The notes: generated from the sequence alone by a model not told the origin. A stretch of 45,679 nt of DNA from Pseudomonadales bacterium (GCA_022822135.1 JAJECH010000058.1:1-45679), one strand, 5' to 3'; shown: positions 7,057-16,072, counted from the stretch's first letter. A program made the numbers and translations.

Positions 7057-9291
7057 CTATTGGCTCGCGGTCGCCTCTTGGACTTCCGCGCTCTGTTTCA
7101 GCGGTAATCGCACAGTCATACGAGTGAACTGCATGACTTCACTGTCGACCGATACATTGCCGCCATGCGCACGCACGATATCTGCAGCAAGCGCTAACCC
7201 CAATCCTGTTCCTTCATCCGTTGGTTTCGTTGTGAAGAAAGGTTGAAAGATCTTTTCGATGGCTTCTTTCTCAACGCCTGTGCCGTTGTCTTCGACTTGA
7301 ACGTCTACGAAATCACCGTCGATCTTCGTCCGGATCGTGAGTGTCGGGCTATACGAATCACCTTCCGCACGTTCGACTCTACGTTTGTTGGTCGCATAAC
7401 AGGCGTTCATGAACATGTTGAGGAATACCCGTGCGATGTCGTTCGGGATCGCATCGATTTCAGGCAGATCCTCAGCTAATTCTTCCTTGATATCGAGCTG
7501 GAATTCAGAATCTGCCGCACGCGCACTATGAAACGCTAGTCGAGCATGTTCCGACAGGACACGATTAATATCGGTCGGCACCCAATCAGAAGCTTCGCGA
7601 CCCATCGCCAGCATGTCTCGCACAATCGAGTTCGCTCGATCTCCGTGGTCACGAATGCGCTGCAGATTGCCGGTTAAATCTCCTTGGATTTCCTCGACGA
7701 TTCCCTCGTCGCGGTCTTTCTCATCAACTTCGAGTTCTTCGAATAACTCCTCGATCAGCTCTTGCGAGACTTCGGCGAAATTCATCATGAAGTTAAGCGG
7801 GTTCTTGATCTCGTGCGCCACCCCTGCCGTGAGCTCTCCCATGGCAGCAAGTTTTTCTCGCATCACGATTTGTTGCTGAGCCGCTTTGAGCTCATCATTC
7901 ATTGCTTCAAGGCGGTCATTACTTTCCGCCAACTCAGCATTCAGTCGCTCGACTTCGTTCAGTCTGAGGGCTTCAAGCGACTTCTTACGGAACACCTCAA
8001 GAGCCTCAGCCATCGTCGCGATCTCATCTTTGCCGTCGATGGGAATATCGATTTCCAGATCACCATCCGCCATCGTGTGCATGCGATCAGCCAGCGTATC
8101 AACTCGTCTGACGAACTTCCGTAGTACGAACTGCCGCACAATCAACGCGACTCCCGCAATGCCAATGATGTTCAAAGCGAGCAGAAGATAGACAGCCACT
8201 GTCGTTGCGCTCTCGGCTTCACCGGTCGCGGTGTTCGTATCAATGGAAGCAGCGTTTACTAGCGCTTCGCCACTTTCGTACAGATTCTCAACGATCGCAC
8301 GATTGGCCACGATGTACTGCTCTTCAACCGCCTTTAAGCGAAGAATCTCCTGCCGCAAAGCGAAGCCGCCTTCCGGTCCTTCACCAATCGCGAAAAGTTG
8401 CTCAAGCGGACTAAGAATCATTGAAACGTCCATGCCCTGCGGTATGAGCTGGGAATATCGATCTACCGTCGCTTTCATCGCTTCAAATCTCTCAAGCAAC
8501 GGCACAAGCTGATCCGCGTCTGTTTCATTGAACGCCGCCGCGATCAACTCCGCCGCAGATTCCAGTGCGCTCTCAATCTCGCTTAAATGTCGATAGGTAT
8601 CGAATTCCGCCGTATTGACTCCCACCTGACTGCTTGGGGGATCTGACAGCTTCCGGTACCCGGTCATCGAGTAAAAGAGTTGATCATCAAGAATCTGTTG
8701 CAGTTGACCTCGCGCTTGGTCCTGCAACTGACCAACTTCATTCATGACTCGGTCGGTTGCAGCGAGAAGCTCAAAGCGCCGATTCACGATCGCGATGGAT
8801 TCCTCAATATTGCTTCGCATTGCCGTGCCAGCTTCGAGTAATTCAGCGGCGCGTTCGCTACCAGTTTCGGTTTCTGAGATAGTGGCAATGTAACTCTCGA
8901 ACGCCTCTTGTGTTTCATATACGCTCTGAACGATCGCCCCGAAATCAGATTGCGCAGCCGTCGAGAGTCGAGGCAAAGAAGCCGCTAACGCCGCGCTTTC
9001 TTGCGCAACTTCAAACGCTGAGATCATCTGCGGCACGTTTTCATCATTGACTTGCCGGAGCTTCGTGTCTAGGAACGCGAAAAACGCAAAAGCCACAGCG
9101 CTCGCAAAGAAGGTGATTAGGGCCGCGCCGATGAAATAGAACACCAGCCGTGTGGATATGCGTTCCCGTGACCCCCACAATCGTCGGACGAACGGAATCG
9201 ATTCGTCGCCCATCAACGATGTGGACGTACGTCGTCTTACCTCGCGAGTTTCGTCGGCACTGGAAACAGCGGTGGTTTGATCGTCAGCCAT
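7057..9291 (-). CDS. Membrane sensor histidine kinase with HAMP domain
   Basis: A 744-residue kinase. TM1 is at about 49-74, followed by a long, mostly helical periplasmic domain (75-365), TM2 (366-388), HAMP (about 388-440), a coiled coil, and the H-box around His493 (AAMGELTAGVAHEIKNPLNF). The HATPase domain has an N-box (NMFMNACYATN), G1 (DNGTGV, about 668) and G2 (GTGLGLAL, about 694). There is no receiver domain and no adjacent response-regulator gene, so the target is unknown. It begins 15 nt after the periplasmic-binding-protein gene, suggesting that this protein or its ligand complex is the input. An ATG start is used. Confidence 0.9.
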   Translation of the reverse strand: MADDQTTAVSSADETREVRRRTSTSLMGDESIPFVRRLWGSRERISTRLVFYFIGAALITFFASAVAFAFFAFLDTKLRQVNDENVPQMISAFEVAQESAALAASLPRLSTAAQSDFGAIVQSVYETQEAFESYIATISETETGSERAAELLEAGTAMRSNIEESIAIVNRRFELLAATDRVMNEVGQLQDQARGQLQQILDDQLFYSMTGYRKLSDPPSSQVGVNTAEFDTYRHLSEIESALESAAELIAAAFNETDADQLVPLLERFEAMKATVDRYSQLIPQGMDVSMILSPLEQLFAIGEGPEGGFALRQEILRLKAVEEQYIVANRAIVENLYESGEALVNAASIDTNTATGEAESATTVAVYLLLALNIIGIAGVALIVRQFVLRKFVRRVDTLADRMHTMADGDLEIDIPIDGKDEIATMAEALEVFRKKSLEALRLNEVERLNAELAESNDRLEAMNDELKAAQQQIVMREKLAAMGELTAGVAHEIKNPLNFMMNFAEVSQELIEELFEELEVDEKDRDEGIVEEIQGDLTGNLQRIRDHGDRANSIVRDMLAMGREASDWVPTDINRVLSEHARLAFHSARAADSEFQLDIKEELAEDLPEIDAIPNDIARVFLNMFMNACYATNKRRVERAEGDSYSPTLTIRTKIDGDFVDVQVEDNGTGVEKEAIEKIFQPFFTTKPTDEGTGLGLALAADIVRAHGGNVSVDSEVMQFTRMTVRLPLKQSAEVQEATASQ

Positions 9292-9306
9292 CGAAGGATC
9301 TCATCA

Positions 9307-10491
9307 CTACTGGACCGCCTGATAGGTCTGGTTGTCGCCGATCATGGTGAGAAACACCTGATCAGACCCTTGATTGTCCGTTGTACCAAATTGCAAGCTG
9401 AAGCCATCAAGATCGTCGAAGGTCATATTGCGCATTGCATCCATGAACTTCGCACGCGTGAGTTCACGGCCGGCTTCCTCGAGAAGGCTTACCGTCATCC
9501 GTCCTGCTAGATAACCTTCGAACGACACGAAGCCCGTTTCCGCCAGTGGATCGAATTTGCGTAACGCTTCTCGATATTGCCAAGCGATCAGTAGCTCTTT
9601 GCTGTCCGGTGTCGGTACGACTTGGCTTACGTACACGCCTTTCCCTTGCTCACCTAACGCACTCGCAAGCGCTTGACTACCTACGAACGAAATGGTGAAA
9701 AACACGCTATCCAAGTTGATCTTCTTCGCCCAAAGGATGAATTCCGCCGTTGGCGCGTATGCGCCGATGATCACGATCGCTTCTGGATCGGTTTTCGCCA
9801 CATCCAGGAGTGCGGTCTTAACAGCTCTTGTATTCCGTGGGTATGCCCCAATTCCGACGAGCTCTCGTCCTATTTCATCCATTGCTTTCTGCACACCTTG
9901 CAAACCGACTTGCCCGTACGAATCGTTTTGATATACGACTGCTATGCGAGATATATTGAGCGTATCGGTTAAGTACTCGACGATGCGGCTTGTTTCTTGA
10001 TCGTATGACGCACGTAAATTGACAGAGTAGGAGGACGAGTCGCGAAGAAAACCCGCACCCGTAAACGGAGCAATGTAGGGGACTTTTGCCGAATCTGCGA
10101 TCGGGAGCGCAGCACGCGATGTCGGAGTACCAACCCCGCCAATCAACGCGAAAACCTGATCCTCTTCAAGAAGTGCGCGAGAATTAACAATGGCTAACTC
10201 AGGCTCATAGCCGTCGTTTCGTTGAACCAGTTTCAGTTCGCGGCCATAAACTCCACCCCTTGCATTCACTTCCGCAAATGCAGCTTTAATCCCGAGGTTC
10301 ATCCCTCGACCTAACGCTGCCGCAGGACCTTCAAACGCTGCGGATTGACCGAACAGAATTTCGTCGTCCGTCACACCCGTTACCGCGGGTACCACTTGCG
10401 ACGATTCGCCGATCGATGGATCTTGAGTTTCTTGCGTCAGCACGCCTAAACCAAGCATGATTGCCGCAAAAAAGATGACGCGTCGTGCCAT
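9307..10491 (-). CDS. Periplasmic substrate-binding protein of the branched-chain amino acid (LivJ-like) type
   Basis: A type-I periplasmic binding protein: after a hydrophobic N-terminus (ARRVIFFAAIMLGLGVL) come ILFGQSAAFEGPAAALGRGM, GGVYGRELKLVQRNDGYEP, FALIGGVGTPTSRAALPIA and SYDQETSRIVEYL, the usual Peripla_BP_6 order. No permease or ATPase genes are nearby. Placement directly before a histidine kinase argues for ligand sensing rather than transport. The start is chosen at the ATG at 10491, preceded by AGAGG with a 4-nt gap; ATG 10503 and TTG 10509 are in-frame alternatives. A lipobox Cys is not evident, so it is probably soluble periplasmic or N-terminally anchored. Confidence 0.85.
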   Translation of the reverse strand: MARRVIFFAAIMLGLGVLTQETQDPSIGESSQVVPAVTGVTDDEILFGQSAAFEGPAAALGRGMNLGIKAAFAEVNARGGVYGRELKLVQRNDGYEPELAIVNSRALLEEDQVFALIGGVGTPTSRAALPIADSAKVPYIAPFTGAGFLRDSSSYSVNLRASYDQETSRIVEYLTDTLNISRIAVVYQNDSYGQVGLQGVQKAMDEIGRELVGIGAYPRNTRAVKTALLDVAKTDPEAIVIIGAYAPTAEFILWAKKINLDSVFFTISFVGSQALASALGEQGKGVYVSQVVPTPDSKELLIAWQYREALRKFDPLAETGFVSFEGYLAGRMTVSLLEEAGRELTRAKFMDAMRNMTFDDLDGFSLQFGTTDNQGSDQVFLTMIGDNQTYQAVQ

Positions 10492-10588
10492 GTCGCCTCT
10501 CATACTCAAACGTCAGTCCGCACTTCTGTATTCAGATCCTCGGCGAATCAACCCGTCGCATATTCGACGAGACCAAGACTCATGGTAT

Positions 10589-11008
10589 CTAAGAAAGATG
10601 CTTCACCAGTTTGAGACGGTTCTTGCCGTCACTATAGTCGTATTCGAACTCGTTCATGTAGGCGCGCACCAGCGTCCACCCCTTCCCGCCGATTTCAAGC
10701 TCTTCGATTGTGTCGGCTTCATTGTGGTGGGGGTCGACTGTTAGCGGGTTGAATTCGATACCGTCATCAACGAGCGTGACCTCAAGCCGACCTTCTTCGA
10801 ATGCGACCGTGACAAATATCTCGTGAAGTTCATCGTCGTCGTACGCGTAGCTCACAATATTGGTGAACAGTTCTTCAACGACGAGTCGGATTTGAAAGAC
10901 GTCAGAAAACGAAAGATCTAGTTGCTCAGTAAATTCCTCAATCGCCGTGTCAACTCGCTGGATTTCGTCGAGACGATTCTCGAGTCGAACAGAAAGCTTC
11001 CCCGCCAA
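10589..11008 (-). CDS. RsbW-like anti-sigma/serine kinase-type ATPase (HATPase_c_2)
   Basis: A 139-residue GHKL ATPase domain standing alone. RLVVEELFTNIVSYAY is the N-box, TLVDDGIEFNP the G1 box, and GGKGWTLVRAYMNEFEYDY replaces the usual GGLGIHLV G2 loop. The family includes SpoIIAB/RsbW anti-sigma kinases and partner-switching regulators. No STAS antagonist or PP2C phosphatase gene is visible here. The TTG start is supported by AAGGAG 11 nt upstream. It is first in a minus-strand series (RsbW-like, binding protein, kinase, VOC), with 80-97 nt to the next gene depending on that gene's start. The ECF-like sigma gene at 3601-5448 is a conceivable but unproven partner. Confidence 0.8.
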   Translation of the reverse strand: MAGKLSVRLENRLDEIQRVDTAIEEFTEQLDLSFSDVFQIRLVVEELFTNIVSYAYDDDELHEIFVTVAFEEGRLEVTLVDDGIEFNPLTVDPHHNEADTIEELEIGGKGWTLVRAYMNEFEYDYSDGKNRLKLVKHLS

Positions 11009-11063
11009 ATTTACCGCTGCTCCTTACGCAAACGACCTTCGATGTCGGTCGTGCCGACTTAAC

Positions 11064-11134
11064 TGTTTGTCTCGCTAATTCTATTGTTGCAGAGAAATGC
11101 ATTGAACTCGAATCATCGCTACGTGAGACAAACA
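11064..11134. promoter_or_regulatory. Long-spaced perfect inverted repeat in a divergent intergenic region
   Basis: TGTTTGTCTC (11064-11073) and GAGACAAACA (11125-11134) are exact reverse complements 51 nt apart, between the divergent RsbW-like gene and the phosphatidyltransferase gene. The spacing suits paired operator half-sites or a large cruciform more than a terminator. Confidence 0.35.
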
Positions 11135-11258
11135 TGCTTGTTCTGCGAAATTCGCGATGCGTTTTCTTTGCGCACGTTTCTGACGCAAACGCTTAAACTC
11201 GTAAGGCTAGCAAAGCGAAATGCTAGAAACATCTTCTCTCATCTGTTTGTAGATTGAA

Positions 11259-11801
11259 TTGCGATATCCCCACCTGAACGTTCCCAATGTGCTATCCGCT
11301 TTACGCGGATTGAGTGCACCTGTCTTTCTCTGGGCCGCGTTGTCCGAGACCTGGTTGGTCGCTTTTGGGGTCGCGGTTTATGCCGTCGTAAGTGACTTGA
11401 TCGACGGGCCGATCGCCCGTCGCCTTCAACAGGCAACCGGACTTGGAACTCGTATTGACCACACGGCAGATTTCGTCTTTGTCTTCTTTGGACTTGTCGG
11501 TCTATCGTTGCACGACGGAACCGTGGTACCGATTGCACTTCCCGTTCTACAGCTCTGCGCGTTTCTCGAATATGCATACACCGGTCCGCAATCCCATCGA
11601 TCTCTGCTACCAAGTCGCCTCGGGAAGTACAACGGCATTTCGTATTTCGTTGTCGTTGTCGCGGCTACCACTCAGAACGCGTTCCAGCTCGACTGGATTC
11701 CTTCGAATTTAATCTACGTTTTTTGCTGGGTCTTGGTCGGTTCTACCATCGCTTCGATGGCGATTCGAATCGCCGGCCGAATCCGAAAAAACAGGACGTG
11801 A
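11259..11801 (+). CDS. CDP-alcohol phosphatidyltransferase family membrane protein
   Basis: A 180-residue integral membrane enzyme with the complete catalytic signature DG-x2-AR-x8-G-x3-D-x3-D (D49 G50, A53 R54, G63, D67, D71; core VVSDLIDGPIARRLQQATG). The family transfers a phosphatidyl group from CDP-diacylglycerol to a small alcohol (glycerophosphate, serine or inositol) at the inner membrane; the acceptor cannot be told. All four Asp needed for metal binding and catalysis are present. The start is a TTG and no clear Shine-Dalgarno sequence is seen. It lies 39 nt before the next co-oriented gene. Confidence 0.8.
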   Translation: MRYPHLNVPNVLSALRGLSAPVFLWAALSETWLVAFGVAVYAVVSDLIDGPIARRLQQATGLGTRIDHTADFVFVFFGLVGLSLHDGTVVPIALPVLQLCAFLEYAYTGPQSHRSLLPSRLGKYNGISYFVVVVAATTQNAFQLDWIPSNLIYVFCWVLVGSTIASMAIRIAGRIRKNRT

Positions 11802-11840
11802 CTTAAGTACGTTCTTTCAAGTACCGTATTTTTGAAGTAA

Positions 11841-12788
11841 ATGTCGTTGAATCCCAGGTCATTGTTCGTTACGCTCGGCTTGATGGCGCTCGTCTTTGCC
11901 CCACTCGGAACCGTTGTAAGCGCGCAAGCTGTCGTCGATCTTGCGCAGCTCGATGATCTGATCGAGCGCCTAGACGAAACGAAGTTGCTCAATCGAAACG
12001 AAATCTACGAGCAGCTTAAGCTCGTAGGCACGAAGATTCGTACGGAAGCAAATCCTTCCCGCAAGTTCTTAACTGCGAATCCGTACTACCCGCGCTATCG
12101 AGAAGCATTCAATCGTCTTGACGACATACAGAGTCGGCTCCCGCAAAATCCACTCAGCTATAGGTTGAACAAATCGAAGCGCCGTTTCATGTTCTTTGGA
12201 CAAGAACCGGTTTTTGCTTGGTACAGATCCTTGTCGACAAACACTGAAGTCTGCGCCGTGAAATTTATCGATAACGTTAGAAAGGAATATGAACTTCGCA
12301 CGTTTTCAAACTCGCGTGACGCCATCGCCGCAAATTTCGCAATCACCCACCGATACCACTGTGGGACTTGCTCTTCACTGCGGAATCTCGCCGTATACCT
12401 AGCGAAGCGAGACTTAACGACTCCCGCGCGATCGTGCGCACGGAAGCAGACACTCCGAGGTATTAAGCGTTGTCTAGTAGAAGCGATCGGGTTCGAAGAA
12501 CCATGCGCCGAAACATGGGCGTACAACGTAGCACATACCAAACGGCAATGCATGACAACCTGCATTAAGCACTATGGCCTTTGGCGCGTCCTAAGAAATG
12601 ACATGGGCGACGCACATGTTGATGATGGCGGTGAACTAAATCCCTGTCTTGCGTGCGACGAACACATCTCAGGACCAGGGTTTCAGTACGCAGCCGGTCG
12701 CACACGCCGGGCGTCGGGACTAACGTCAGCGATCGAACGAACTACAGCCGAAATTTACCTTGTCGACCATAGTCTTTACTTCGAATAG
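11841..12788 (+). CDS. Secreted cysteine-rich protein of unknown function
   Basis: A 315-residue protein with a clear signal peptide (SLFVTLGLMALVFAPLGTVVSA, cleavage near SAQA). A helical N-terminal region (about 30-130) is followed by a region with about eleven Cys, including HCGTCSSLRNLAVYLAK, CARKQTLRGIKRC, EPCAETWAYN, CMTTC and LNPCLACDEHISGPGF, ending FQYAAGRTRRASGLTSAI. The Cys spacing and the GRTRR motif look like a defined family with disulfides or a metal site; I cannot assign a function. Proteins of this pattern are, from memory, also found in algae, which a search could test. ATG start. Confidence 0.7.
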   Translation: MSLNPRSLFVTLGLMALVFAPLGTVVSAQAVVDLAQLDDLIERLDETKLLNRNEIYEQLKLVGTKIRTEANPSRKFLTANPYYPRYREAFNRLDDIQSRLPQNPLSYRLNKSKRRFMFFGQEPVFAWYRSLSTNTEVCAVKFIDNVRKEYELRTFSNSRDAIAANFAITHRYHCGTCSSLRNLAVYLAKRDLTTPARSCARKQTLRGIKRCLVEAIGFEEPCAETWAYNVAHTKRQCMTTCIKHYGLWRVLRNDMGDAHVDDGGELNPCLACDEHISGPGFQYAAGRTRRASGLTSAIERTTAEIYLVDHSLYFE

Positions 12789-12931
12789 TCCACCCTGCTT
12801 ATCAGAGGGAGTTTCTCGCAAGGCTCTAACGAGTCGGAAAAAGAAGCTGCGCTTACAGTGTACCTGGCGCACAACCAATCGGTTCGATTTAGTGCCTGGG
12901 GTTCTGGCGATCGGCAACCTAGATTCAACGA

Positions 12932-13921
12932 CTAAGTTTCGTTCGCTTCGTCGAAGAGTTCTTTATTAGCTCGCGGTAGAAACAACAACCCAATCGACGC
13001 GTTGAATAGCACAAAAAACGTGTGCATGAACAGGCTAAAAACTCCCACTTCTGGGTAATCGGGAAACAGCGCAGTCCATAGCAACAACGCTCCTGCGTGA
13101 AACGGGAGAGGGAGGGCAGCAGCAAGGAAAATCAATGGCAGAAAAACCAGAAGCTGCCCGAAGCTTGCTTCAACGTTGAACAACGCCAGTGCGATCGTAT
13201 AGACGATCACCGCGCCAATCAAATTTGGTGCTTTGTAAAGGACCGTAAGGGCATAGTGCTTTAAGCGTGCTTCTCTAAAAGCGCGGAGATAACGGTGATT
13301 TCGAATATTTAAAGCCTTTAGGAAGAGACCTCGGAAGAACGAAATCCATACCACCAGAAACACAAACGCCGCAATAAATACAACCGGCAGGATGACATCT
13401 AGCGGCAATAACGTTGACGCGTCAACGACGTATTCGAAGTAATAGATCAACCCAATCACGGAGAACATCAAGAGTTGATATATCTCCATAAGACCCAAGA
13501 AAATCATCGTCGATAGCGTTTCCCAGCCTGGGGTTTTGTGGCGCCGCAACAGATACAGCGTCATAGCCCCTTTTCCGACTTGCTCGTTAAGCAGCGAAAG
13601 AATGTACGCGGAAGCCCGAATTGGCAGTATGTCACGATACCTCAGTGTCGGTGCGTTAAACCAACGTACCGCACGCCATGTGACGTTCGAGTCGATAAGA
13701 AAAAAGAACACGGAATACGGCATCATGACGGCAAACCAGAGAACCCAGTTCACATCGCCGATGAAATCCAATAGATAACTAAGTAGCGTCAGTCCCTCTC
13801 GTGCCGCAGCGACATTCAATCGACTAAGAACCAGGTAAAAACAGGCAGCTGCTAGCAGCCAACTAACGCCTTTAAAAAGGTAGCTCGGGACTCGACGTTT
13901 CGGGATTGATTGTTCCGACAT
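12932..13921 (-). CDS. Multi-spanning membrane protein, lysylphosphatidylglycerol-synthase TM/flippase-like
   Basis: A 329-residue protein with about seven or eight hydrophobic helices (SWLLAAACFYLVLSRL, VLWFAVMMPYSVFFFLI, MFSVIGLIYYF, VILPVVFIAAFVFLVVW, LIFLAAALPLP). The region around SAYILSLLNEQVGKGAMTLYL and ALPLPFHAGALLLWTALFP fits the UPF0104/MprF N-terminal flippase-like fold. The start is taken as the ATG at 13921 (MSEQSIPKRRVPS). The frame runs on upstream into the divergent crotonase gene, but that part is basic and non-hydrophobic and would overlap the neighbour. Lipid or polyisoprenoid translocation is inference from the fold. Confidence 0.65.
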   Translation of the reverse strand: MSEQSIPKRRVPSYLFKGVSWLLAAACFYLVLSRLNVAAAREGLTLLSYLLDFIGDVNWVLWFAVMMPYSVFFFLIDSNVTWRAVRWFNAPTLRYRDILPIRASAYILSLLNEQVGKGAMTLYLLRRHKTPGWETLSTMIFLGLMEIYQLLMFSVIGLIYYFEYVVDASTLLPLDVILPVVFIAAFVFLVVWISFFRGLFLKALNIRNHRYLRAFREARLKHYALTVLYKAPNLIGAVIVYTIALALFNVEASFGQLLVFLPLIFLAAALPLPFHAGALLLWTALFPDYPEVGVFSLFMHTFFVLFNASIGLLFLPRANKELFDEANET

Positions 13922-14012
13922 GCATATATCCAGCGTATTGATTCGAATTATCGAGCTCGTAATCGCGACCATACAATAACGCGATTTCGTCACCGCCAAG
14001 GGAGCTGATCGG

Positions 14013-14876
14013 ATGCAAACAGGGGCATTCACAGGATTTGAGGTAGAGATTCGAGATCCCGGCATTGCGTGGATCAAGTTCAACACCCCCGAACGATTGA
14101 ACGGCCTGACGCAGCCGATCAAGCGCGATTTGGTCGAAACGATCATCCAAGCTCAAATGGACAACGCGGTTCGCGTGCTGGTGTTTACGGGCGAAGGCCG
14201 AGCATTCTGTGCCGGCGATGACATCTCGGGACAGAACAAGCCAATTGGTGGCGAACCACTCGTTCCTCCCATTCCTCCTGGTCACGATACCGAAATAGGT
14301 ACGTATGAAGGTCTACGACATCTTTCACAAGCAGTGAACGTAGCGATTCGAAATTGCGACAAGCTCTCGATCGCCGCGATTAACGGCGTCGCCGTTCAGA
14401 CAGGTATGACCTTAGCACTCGCCTGCGACTACCGCATCGCTGCTGCAGGCGCGAGGATCGGAAGTGCAACACTTCGATTTGGACTGCTACCGGATGAGGG
14501 CGGACAGTACCTCATGGTCCAATTGATAGGCATCGCGAAAACCATCGATTTCCTAATGCGCAAGCGCATTGTGCTAGCTGAGGAAGCGCTCGAACTAGGT
14601 CTGCTTCACGAAGTGGTCCCAAGCGATGAGCTTGAGTCGCACGTCATGTCACTAGCGGAAGAGCTCGCGAATGGTCCGCAAGTCGCGATGCGCTTGCTTA
14701 AACGCTCGATCTACAACGCATATGAAATGTCCTTTGAGCAATCACTTGATGAGATCGCTGCCAAAACGGCTGTCTCCGACCATCATCCGGATGCTCGTGA
14801 AGGCGGCACCGCGTTTCGTGAGAAACGCGCCCCAAACTTCAATGCATGGCTAACCGGCGACCGAGACGCAGATTAG
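14013..14876 (+). CDS. Enoyl-CoA hydratase/isomerase (crotonase) family protein lacking both hydratase glutamates
   Basis: A 287-residue crotonase. The CoA/oxyanion-hole elements are FCAGDDI (about 65-71) and AAINGVAVQTGMTLALACDY. The two Glu of classical hydratases are replaced: GMTLAL has Thr133 and SATLRFG has Thr153. The downstream GLLPDEGGQYL supplies Asp161/Glu162, the position used for catalysis in some isomerases (PaaG-type, where an LVPDxGG loop is known). It is therefore more likely an isomerase or another crotonase activity than a hydratase. The ATG is preceded by AGGGAG with 8-nt spacing. It is divergent from the flippase-like gene. Confidence 0.85.
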   Translation: MQTGAFTGFEVEIRDPGIAWIKFNTPERLNGLTQPIKRDLVETIIQAQMDNAVRVLVFTGEGRAFCAGDDISGQNKPIGGEPLVPPIPPGHDTEIGTYEGLRHLSQAVNVAIRNCDKLSIAAINGVAVQTGMTLALACDYRIAAAGARIGSATLRFGLLPDEGGQYLMVQLIGIAKTIDFLMRKRIVLAEEALELGLLHEVVPSDELESHVMSLAEELANGPQVAMRLLKRSIYNAYEMSFEQSLDEIAAKTAVSDHHPDAREGGTAFREKRAPNFNAWLTGDRDAD

Positions 14877-14999
14877 GTCGTCTCTGGCATCAGTTAACGA
14901 CGGATGCTGCGTGAGGCGCGTCGGCTAGGTCGAGACGACGCGAACATCCGCGCATTGGCGGATGAATACCCTCTGTGAGCTAGTCTCGCCCCAGAATTC

Positions 15000-15033
15000 G
15001 GCAAGGGCGACAATTAAGATCGCCGCCCTTGCC
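15000..15033. terminator. Candidate bidirectional hairpin between convergent genes
   Basis: GGCAAGGGCG (15000-15009) and CGCCCTTGCC (15024-15033) form a perfect 10-bp GC-rich stem between the converging crotonase and glutamine-synthetase genes. No U-tract follows on either strand, so it may act as a roadblock or RNA-stability hairpin. Confidence 0.5.
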
Positions 15034-15061
15034 TACGAGGCAGATTAGGACTCGTTAGCGC

Positions 15062-16072
15062 TTAAACAAGCGCCTCTTTCGTGGTCTTGACGATAGCCGA
15101 AGCAACCTTGTAGGGATCTGCATTTGATGCAGGTCGTCGATCTTCAAGACGCCCTTTCCAACCAGCTTCATAAGTAGCTGCTGGGATTCGGATGGATGCG
15201 CCACGATCGTATAGACCATAGCTGAATTGGTGAATAGACTGCGTTTCGTGTTGGCCTGTTAGACGTTGATCATTGTCCGCGCCGTAAACTTCAATGTGAC
15301 GTTGGATGTTCTCGCCAAATTTCTCACAAATCGTGGTGAACAGGTCCTCGTTCCCTGACTCCCGCATTGTGCCGTTGGAAAAGTTCGCGTGCATGCCAGA
15401 GCCATTCCAGTCCGTATCGCCCAAAGGCTTCGGATGCCAGTTGATTCCGTAGCCGTACTTCTCTGCGTTTCGTTCAGCAAGGTATCGGGCAATCCACGTT
15501 TCATCACCAGCTGCTTTCGCGCCCTTCGCAAACACCTGGAATTCCCATTGACCTGCTGCAACCTCAGCGTTGATGCCTTCAACGTTAAGTCCTGCTTCCA
15601 AGCACTGATCGAGGTGTTCGTCGACGCAGGCGCGGCCGAACGCATTTTCAGCTCCTACAGAACAGTAATACGGTCCCTGTGGTCGCGGAAATCCCTTGCT
15701 TGGGAAGCCCGGCGGTAAGGACGTCTTGGTGTCCCACAAAAAGTACTCTTGCTCAAACCCAAACCAAAAGTCGTCGTCGTCGTCATCGATCGTCGCACGA
15801 CCGTTCGTCGGATGTGGTGTGCCATCAGCGTTAAGGACTTCGGTCATGACCAGAAAACCGTTCTTGCGCGCGGGGTCCGGGAATACCGAAACGGGTTTGA
15901 GTAAAAGGTCAGATGTCGCACCGTCAGCCTGTTCCGTAGAACTGCCGTCAAACGCCCACATAGGCGCGGCGTCTAGCGAACCGTCAAAGTCTTCCTCAAT
16001 ACGAGTTTTAGACCGTAGACTCTGAGTCGGTGCCCGACCATCAAGCCAGATGTATTCGAGTTTGCATTTCAT
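15062..16072 (-). CDS. glnII: Glutamine synthetase type II (eukaryotic-like GSII)
   Basis: A 336-residue protein from the ATG at 16072 (MKCKLEYIWLDG); longer in-frame starts only add unrelated sequence. GSII signatures are MWAFDGSSTEQADG, FGFEQEYFLWD, GPYYCSVGAEN, AGLNVEGINAEVAAGQWEFQ, NWHPKPLGDTDWNGSGMHAN, RLTGQHET and DRGASIRIP, covering the metal, glutamate and ATP sites. It makes glutamine from glutamate, ammonia and ATP. At about 340 residues it is the compact GSII form, not the 470-residue GlnA, and has no Tyr adenylylation loop, so control is expected at transcription. A sigma-54-type promoter lies upstream (16126-16142). Confidence 0.93.
   Translation of the reverse strand: MKCKLEYIWLDGRAPTQSLRSKTRIEEDFDGSLDAAPMWAFDGSSTEQADGATSDLLLKPVSVFPDPARKNGFLVMTEVLNADGTPHPTNGRATIDDDDDDFWFGFEQEYFLWDTKTSLPPGFPSKGFPRPQGPYYCSVGAENAFGRACVDEHLDQCLEAGLNVEGINAEVAAGQWEFQVFAKGAKAAGDETWIARYLAERNAEKYGYGINWHPKPLGDTDWNGSGMHANFSNGTMRESGNEDLFTTICEKFGENIQRHIEVYGADNDQRLTGQHETQSIHQFSYGLYDRGASIRIPAATYEAGWKGRLEDRRPASNADPYKVASAIVKTTKEALV

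Noticed and set aside
13922-14146. N-terminal extension of the flippase-like protein
   Set aside because: It overlaps the divergent crotonase gene and encodes no membrane or conserved segment; the ATG at 13921 is better.
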